This document shows positions 6,387 to 10,184 of a DNA stretch of 10,184 bases, in pieces (within the stretch, counting starts at the first letter, position 1; each line of letters begins with the position of its first letter). The notes under the pieces were generated by a model. It did no database searches and was not told where the DNA came from. It worked only from the letters and a program-made list of their open reading frames with translations. This DNA is from CAYSLC01 sp964431545 (GTDB taxonomy: Bacteria; Desulfobacterota; Desulfobacteria; Desulfobacterales; JAABSP01), in assembly GCA_964431545.1 (NCBI GenBank), contig CAYSLC010000196.1, positions 1 to 10,184 of the forward strand, written 5' to 3'. Position numbers and translations under genes: made by a program.

Positions 6387-8789
6387 ATGAAAGGGCTGCT
6401 CGATTCGATCATCCCCCAGTCGGAACGGATGGATTTCAAGGAATTCCTCGCCATGCTCACCCAGCGGGACAAGCGGTTTCTCCTGAGAAACGAGATCGTC
6501 CTGACCTTTGAGCAGTACTGTGATCTCAACGGAAAGGACGATGCCTTCCGCAAGGAATCGGACCTCCGCGGGTTTCTCGGCAAGATCCAGGAACTCTTCG
6601 TGGGCCCCTCCCATACGGCCATCATCCACCGGTATGCCGTGGCCAGATACCGCTTTTACCGGGTCCGGAACGACGGGGAGTACATGGAGGAGATCACCGT
6701 CCCCTATTACCTCGATCTGAAGGACCGGCAGATCACCGGGGCCGAGACCAACGGAAACCATATCCACATGGACTTTGAGCCGTTTTACGACTTCTCCCCG
6801 AGCATCCGGGACACCAAAAAGATCGGAAACGGCATCCGGTTCCTCTCCCGGTACATGTCCAGCAATATCTTCCAGAACCCCAGGGAGTGGAAGCACAAGA
6901 GCTTCGAGTTCGTCAAACTCCACAAGTACCGGGAACAGCAGCTGCTGGTCAACGGATCGATCATCCGGGATTTCCGCCACTGCCTGGAGGAGCTGGAACG
7001 GGTCTCCGAACGGCTGGCCCGGCTCGATCCCGAAACCCCCTACCGGGAGGTGGAGGCCGACATGAAGAAGGTCGGCTTCGAGCCGGGGTGGGGGAACACG
7101 GCCGGCCGGATCGTGGAGAACATGGAGATGCTCAAGGAACTCATCAACGAACCCACCGACGTCATGCTGGAGCAGTTTCTCTCCCGGGTGACCCTTCCTT
7201 TGGTCTCCAAGATCGCCATCCTCTCCCCCCATGGCTGGTTCGGTCAGGAGAACGTCCTGGGCAAACCGGACACCGGCGGGCAGGTGATCTACATCCTCGA
7301 TCAGGTCCGGGCCCTGGAGCGGTACCTCAAACGGGAGATCGCCCTCACCGGCCTCGACGTGGATCCCGAGATCATCGTCCTCACCCGGCTTATCCCCGAG
7401 GCCGAGGACACCACCTGCAACCAGAAGAAAGAGAAGATCTACCAGAGTGACAACAGCTATATCCTCCGGATCCCCTTCCGGGACAAAAACCACAACGTGG
7501 TGCGCCACTGGATCTCCCGCTTCCACATCTGGCCCTACCTGGAGCGGTACGCCGACGACGCGGAGACCGAACTCTACCGGGAGTTCCAGGGCCGGCCCGA
7601 TCTGATCATCGGGAATTACTCGGACGGAAACCTGGTGGCCACTCTCCTCTCCGACAAGATGGACGTGATCCAGTGCACCATCGCCCACGCCCTGGAAAAG
7701 ACCAAGTACCTCTTCTCCGATCTCTACTGGGAGCACATGGAGCAGGAGTACAACTTCTCCCTTCAGTTCACCGCCGATATCCTCTCCATGAACAAGTCGG
7801 ACTTCATCATCACCAGCACCACCCAGGAGATCGTGGGAACGGAATACGCCCTGGGGCAGTATGAATCCTACCAGTTCTTCACCATGCCCAACCTCTACCA
7901 GGTGGTCAGCGGCATCGATCTCTTCGCCCCCAAGTTCAACGTCATCCCCCCCGGGGTGGACGAGGATGTCTACTTCCCCTATCACGAGACCGAAAGACGG
8001 GTCAAAAGCAAGACCGAAAAGTGGCGCAAGCGGCTGTTCACCGACGCCTCCCCCGATATCTTCGGGGTCCTGGAAGATCCGGAGAAACCACCGATCTTCA
8101 CCATGGCCCGCCTGGACAAGATCAAGAACCTCACCGGATTGGTGGAGGCGTTCGGCATCAGTGACAAGCTCCGCGCACACTTCAACCTGGTCTTCGCCGG
8201 CGGCACCACCCGGCTGGAGGAGTCCCATGATCCCGAGGAGCAGGGGCAGATCCGGAAGGCGTACGAGCTGATCGACCGGTACGACCTCCAGGGGAGCGTC
8301 CGGTGGCTGCCCAAGATCGCCAAGCTGGAGACCGGCGAGGTCTACCGGATCATCGCCGACCAGCGGGGGATCTTTGTTCAGCCCGCCCTGTTCGAGGCCT
8401 TCGGACTCACCATTCTGGAAGCCATGGCCTCGGGGCTGGTGACCTTCGCCACGGAGTTCGGCGGCCCCCAGGAGATCATCCAGGACGGGACCAGCGGGTT
8501 TCTCCTCAACACCAGCTCCCCGGACCTCATCGCCAAACCCCTGGAGGCCTACGTGGATCGGTACGAGGCCGACCCCGACCACTGGGAAACCATTTCGGAA
8601 AACGGCATCCGGCGCGTCAAGTCGAGTTTCACCTGGATGCTCTACAGCGAACGGCTGATCAACCTGGCCAAGCTCTACGGCTTCTGGCGGTATACGGTCT
8701 CGGCCAAGGGAAAGAAGAAGATGGACCGCTACTGCGAGTTCATCTACCATTTCCTGTTCAAGGAGCGGGCCAGACGGCTGGAGGCCTGA
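6387..8789 (+). CDS. sus: Sucrose synthase (GT4 family, GT-B fold)
   Basis: Reversibly converts sucrose + NDP to NDP-glucose + fructose. The 800 residues match full-length plant and bacterial sucrose synthases, with the N-terminal regulatory region (about 1-270) intact. Catalytic features: PHGWFGQENVLGKPDTGGQV (281-300), the acceptor-side histidine in TIAHALEKTKY (H434), MARLDKIKN with R575 and K580 (nucleotide diphosphate binding), and the GT4 E-x7-E pair E670/E678 in FEAFGLTILEAMASGL. The shorter sucrose-phosphate synthase lacks this N-terminal region, and no phosphatase domain is attached. The stretch 639-652 (RWLPKIAKLETGEV) is one residue shorter than the plant segment and lacks its conserved Q and N, so the enzyme may favour ADP, as several bacterial ones do. 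The ATG at 6387 has AAGGAG seven bases upstream. Its partner is the fructokinase just before it. No sucrose-phosphate synthase or phosphatase is present here, so the physiological direction is open. Confidence 0.96.
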   Translation: MKGLLDSIIPQSERMDFKEFLAMLTQRDKRFLLRNEIVLTFEQYCDLNGKDDAFRKESDLRGFLGKIQELFVGPSHTAIIHRYAVARYRFYRVRNDGEYMEEITVPYYLDLKDRQITGAETNGNHIHMDFEPFYDFSPSIRDTKKIGNGIRFLSRYMSSNIFQNPREWKHKSFEFVKLHKYREQQLLVNGSIIRDFRHCLEELERVSERLARLDPETPYREVEADMKKVGFEPGWGNTAGRIVENMEMLKELINEPTDVMLEQFLSRVTLPLVSKIAILSPHGWFGQENVLGKPDTGGQVIYILDQVRALERYLKREIALTGLDVDPEIIVLTRLIPEAEDTTCNQKKEKIYQSDNSYILRIPFRDKNHNVVRHWISRFHIWPYLERYADDAETELYREFQGRPDLIIGNYSDGNLVATLLSDKMDVIQCTIAHALEKTKYLFSDLYWEHMEQEYNFSLQFTADILSMNKSDFIITSTTQEIVGTEYALGQYESYQFFTMPNLYQVVSGIDLFAPKFNVIPPGVDEDVYFPYHETERRVKSKTEKWRKRLFTDASPDIFGVLEDPEKPPIFTMARLDKIKNLTGLVEAFGISDKLRAHFNLVFAGGTTRLEESHDPEEQGQIRKAYELIDRYDLQGSVRWLPKIAKLETGEVYRIIADQRGIFVQPALFEAFGLTILEAMASGLVTFATEFGGPQEIIQDGTSGFLLNTSSPDLIAKPLEAYVDRYEADPDHWETISENGIRRVKSSFTWMLYSERLINLAKLYGFWRYTVSAKGKKKMDRYCEFIYHFLFKERARRLEA

Positions 8790-8796
8790 CCGGAGG

Positions 8797-8816
8797 GGCC
8801 GGATCGTCCTTCGGCC
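8797..8816 (+). other. Hairpin just after sus, no U-tract
   Basis: GGCCGGA (8797-8803) pairs with TTCGGCC (8810-8816; seven pairs, one G-U) around a six-base loop, starting eight bases after the sus stop. The following bases are GC-rich with no T-run. It may be a 3' end stabiliser or a weak or Rho-linked end. The 193 bases from here to the next gene also contain a 13-base palindrome CCCCGG-T-CCGGGG (8871-8883). Confidence 0.4.
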
Positions 8817-8928
8817 GCGTGGGTACATCCGCCGGGCGGGTAAAATAGGGTCTTCACCTCATTGCGGGAGCCCCGGTCCGGGGGTATGGTATAGGGGGAT
8901 CCGACGCGCCCGAGAGTTGTGTTTCGAT

Positions 8929-8957
8929 TTGAGACCGGTATTCCGAATGGTTACGTT
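8929..8957 (+). promoter_or_regulatory. Weak promoter candidate for the small-gene cluster
   Basis: TTGAGA (8929-8934) and TACGTT (8952-8957) are 17 bases apart, 25 bases before the DUF3096 start. The -35 is a fair match but the -10 only 3/6. It is listed because the gap after sus and the drop in GC content suggest a new transcript starts here. Confidence 0.25.
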
Positions 8958-8982
8958 CATTACAAGGTAAAGGAGGCATGGT

Positions 8983-9120
8983 ATGACCGTCCATCTGAGC
9001 ATCGAGCCCATCCTGTCGATTTTGGCCGGAATCCTCATCCTGGTGAAACCGAAGCTGCTGAGCTACATCGTCGGCCTTTACCTGATCATCATCGGCGTCC
9101 TGAATCTGTTGCGAATCTAA
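8983..9120 (+). CDS. DUF3096 family small membrane protein
   Basis: 45 residues, almost entirely hydrophobic: MTVHLSIEPILSILAGILIL, a short VKPKLL turn, then SYIVGLYLIIIGVLNLLRI. This fits the DUF3096 family pattern (LSIxPILxLIAGILILxxPxLLxYIVxxYLIIxG), two short membrane helices joined by a basic turn. Molecular function is unknown for the family. The start is firm: AAAGGAGG (8969-8976) stands six bases before the ATG. It is the first of a run of short plus-strand genes, 28 bases before the acidic protein gene, and probably shares a transcript with it. Confidence 0.85.
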   Translation: MTVHLSIEPILSILAGILILVKPKLLSYIVGLYLIIIGVLNLLRI

Positions 9121-9148
9121 AACAGGATGTCGAGGGAAGGAGTTTTCC

Positions 9149-9358
9149 ATGAGCAAGGAGACCACCGCCGATAAAGCGGCGGAGAAGCGTCGAACGCCCG
9201 GCGACGAAGAGGCTGTCAAGGATGCGGACGAAAAGGCCACCGAGGGGCTCGACTACTGCATACAGCCGGGAAACCCCGAGGCCGTCCGGCACAACGAGGA
9301 CGAGGACGACGCCTGCGACCCGGGGCGCGCCGGCACGTTTGAGAAGAAGCTCGATTAG
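9149..9358 (+). CDS. Small acidic hypothetical protein
   Basis: 69 residues; I do not recognise the family. It is strongly charged, with 20 Asp/Glu against 11 Lys/Arg, almost no hydrophobic residues, no signal peptide and no membrane segment, so it is likely disordered. It has two cysteines (C37 in LDYCIQPGNPEAVRHNED, and C56 in DDACDPG); the 36-49 part looks the most family-like. Coding status rests on GGAAGGAG (9135-9142) six bases before the ATG, close spacing after the DUF3096 gene, and a composition consistent with a real protein in this frame. It could be a stress-related small protein, but nothing in the sequence shows this. Confidence 0.7.
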   Translation: MSKETTADKAAEKRRTPGDEEAVKDADEKATEGLDYCIQPGNPEAVRHNEDEDDACDPGRAGTFEKKLD

Positions 9359-9380
9359 CATTTATGTATCGGAAAACGGT

Positions 9381-9404
9381 CGGTCCCCTCGCGGGAGGGG
9401 ACCG
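9381..9404 (+). other. Perfect 10-bp hairpin before the zinc-ribbon gene
   Basis: CGGTCCCCTC (9381-9390) and GAGGGGACCG (9395-9404) pair completely around the tetraloop GCGG. The AAGGAGG ribosome site of the next gene starts eight bases later, and no T-run follows on the plus strand. On the minus strand the stem is followed by ACCGTTTTCC, a poor U-tract. A flanking ACGGTC/GACCGT pair (9376-9381 against 9400-9405) gives an alternative register. It may cap or partly end the transcript of the two genes upstream. Confidence 0.6.
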
Positions 9405-9425
9405 TCGAGATCAAGGAGGTAGCCG

Positions 9426-9659
9426 ATGGTCATGTCGACCCCCGCGGGCCGGAAGATGATACTGGATCTGGAGAAGATGGGAAGCCTGAACGCCGAAGGA
9501 TGTCCGGCGTGCGGCCGGAAGTTCGAGATGGGGGATACCGTGGTCCTCGCCTGCGGCGCCTGGGAGGGCGGGCCGAAGTACATCCATGAGAAGGAGGCGG
9601 TCTTCGACAAGAATAACGATACCTATGTGGAGCGCCGGTGCTTCGAGGCCCAGCGGTAG
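9426..9659 (+). CDS. Small zinc-ribbon-like hypothetical protein
   Basis: 77 residues. An N-terminal helix-like part (MILDLEKMGSLNAEG) precedes CPACG (C26, C29), a short strand region GDTVVLACGAWEG with C43, then H54 in KYIHEKEAVFD and C72 in YVERRC. The CxxC pair with later H54/C72 (or C43/C72) could bind one zinc ion, as in a rubredoxin-like knuckle. I recall similar short proteins as uncharacterised ones in Desulfobacterota, but no function is known to me. The ATG at 9426 is chosen over the one at 9432 because AAGGAGG (9413-9419) is six bases from the first and twelve from the second. It has no signal peptide, so it is cytosolic. Confidence 0.8.
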   Translation: MVMSTPAGRKMILDLEKMGSLNAEGCPACGRKFEMGDTVVLACGAWEGGPKYIHEKEAVFDKNNDTYVERRCFEAQR

Positions 9660-9682
9660 TCTCTTCCCATACCGTCTAGCCG

Positions 9683-10184
9683 ATGCCAGGCCCCAGGATC
9701 TTCCTTACCACCGGCCAGACCCGCTGCTACGGCGCGGACGGAGCCCCCGTCCCCTGCGAGAACAGCGGGCAGGACGGAGAGGCCGGGGGGCACCCGTACC
9801 CGGAGCCCCGTTTCCGGATCGACGGGGAGACGGCGTTCGATGGCTGGACCGGTCGGAGCTGGACCCTCGACGCCGCCGTCACCGAGTTTCCCCTCACCTG
9901 GCCGGAGGCCCTCGCCCATGTTCGGCGGATGAACCGGGAGGCGGCCTTCGGCCACGAGGACTGGCGCCTGCCCAATCGGCGGGAACTCTTCAGTCTCGTC
10001 TCCCACACGCGAATCAACCCGAGCCTTCCCGGCGGCCATCCCTTCTCCAACGTCTTTCCCGGCTACTACTGGACCGCCACCACCTGCGCCCGCCTGCCGG
10101 GCCAGGCGTGGTATGTCCACCTGGGGGGCGCCCGGGTCTTCAAGGGGATGAAGCACGGCTCCTACATGGTCTGGCCCGTCCGGG
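9683..10184 (+). CDS. DUF1566 (Lcl C-terminal) domain protein, 3' end cut by window
   Basis: 167 codons are visible and the frame is still open at the edge. The pattern is that of DUF1566/Lcl_C proteins: LTTGQTRCYGADGAPVPC (8-25, cysteine pair C15/C25), SGQDGE (28-33), PEPRF (40-44), the core GHEDWRLPNRRELFSLV (90-106), INPSLPGGHPFSNV (111-124), YYWTATT (128-134), and the closing MVWPVR (162-167) at the very edge. One copy is therefore essentially complete, and the protein may end soon or carry a second copy. These domains are usually on secreted or surface proteins of unknown role, but here the domain begins within seven residues of the ATG with no signal peptide. An in-frame TAG at 9677-9679 rules out a longer start, and no Shine-Dalgarno site is visible before the ATG. 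It begins 23 bases after the zinc-ribbon gene and may depend on it for translation. Confidence 0.85.
   Translation, partial: MPGPRIFLTTGQTRCYGADGAPVPCENSGQDGEAGGHPYPEPRFRIDGETAFDGWTGRSWTLDAAVTEFPLTWPEALAHVRRMNREAAFGHEDWRLPNRRELFSLVSHTRINPSLPGGHPFSNVFPGYYWTATTCARLPGQAWYVHLGGARVFKGMKHGSYMVWPVR

Noticed and set aside
6033..8828. Open frame of 931 codons on the minus strand, opposite sus and the end of fructokinase
   Set aside because: It mirrors the codon bias of a GC-rich gene on the other strand; its protein is low-complexity (rich in G, D, V, L, H) with no family motif, while the plus strand encodes clear sucrose synthase.
8871..8883. Palindrome CCCCGG-T-CCGGGG as a terminator or operator
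   Set aside because: A single-base centre cannot form an RNA loop without opening the stem, no T-run follows, and such GC palindromes are common by chance in this composition.
8919..9152. 77-codon plus-strand frame overlapping the DUF3096 gene
   Set aside because: It is in a different frame from the DUF3096 protein, lacks a ribosome site, and the 45-residue frame has both a strong ribosome site and a family match.

Overview
The window looks like chromosomal DNA of a GC-rich, Gram-negative anaerobe, most likely a sulfate reducer or close relative in Desulfobacterota (the former Deltaproteobacteria). Two genes point this way. One is an ATP sulfurylase of the single-domain, zinc-site, dissimilatory type. 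The other is a DnaK carrying the N-terminal insertion usual in Gram-negative bacteria. The rest are housekeeping or accessory genes with uniformly strong Shine-Dalgarno sites. No IS element, phage gene, CRISPR array, tRNA or rRNA was seen. The taxonomic call is an inference.

Left part (1-3049, minus strand): the 5' three-quarters of dnaK, cut by the window edge; a 311-base gap with a dnaK promoter candidate, a 12-bp inverted repeat over it, and the intrinsic terminator of sat; then sat itself. A 273-base divergent region (3050-3322) separates sat from the plus-strand genes and holds a TTGACA box facing sat with a 7-bp palindrome over its -10 area.

Middle (3323-8789, plus strand): a small coiled-coil phasin-like protein and a UbiB/ABC1 family atypical kinase with two C-terminal membrane helices form a tight pair. 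A PfkB-family fructokinase and a full-length 800-residue sucrose synthase follow in the same direction. The last two make an obvious metabolic unit: sucrose + NDP gives NDP-glucose + fructose, and the fructose is phosphorylated. The reverse direction, making sucrose, is also possible. No canonical terminator separates these four genes, but GC-rich hairpins without a U-tract lie between fructokinase and sus and just after sus.

Right part (8983-10184, plus strand): a run of short genes. They are a 45-residue DUF3096 membrane protein, a 69-residue very acidic protein of unknown function, a 77-residue CxxC zinc-ribbon-like protein and a DUF1566 (Lcl C-terminal) protein truncated by the window end. 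A perfect 10-bp hairpin stands before the zinc-ribbon gene. This small-protein cluster is the least explained part of the window. I found no convincing new multi-gene system. The best leads are the two operator-like palindromes at dnaK and sat, the alternative hairpins before sus, and the small-protein cluster.
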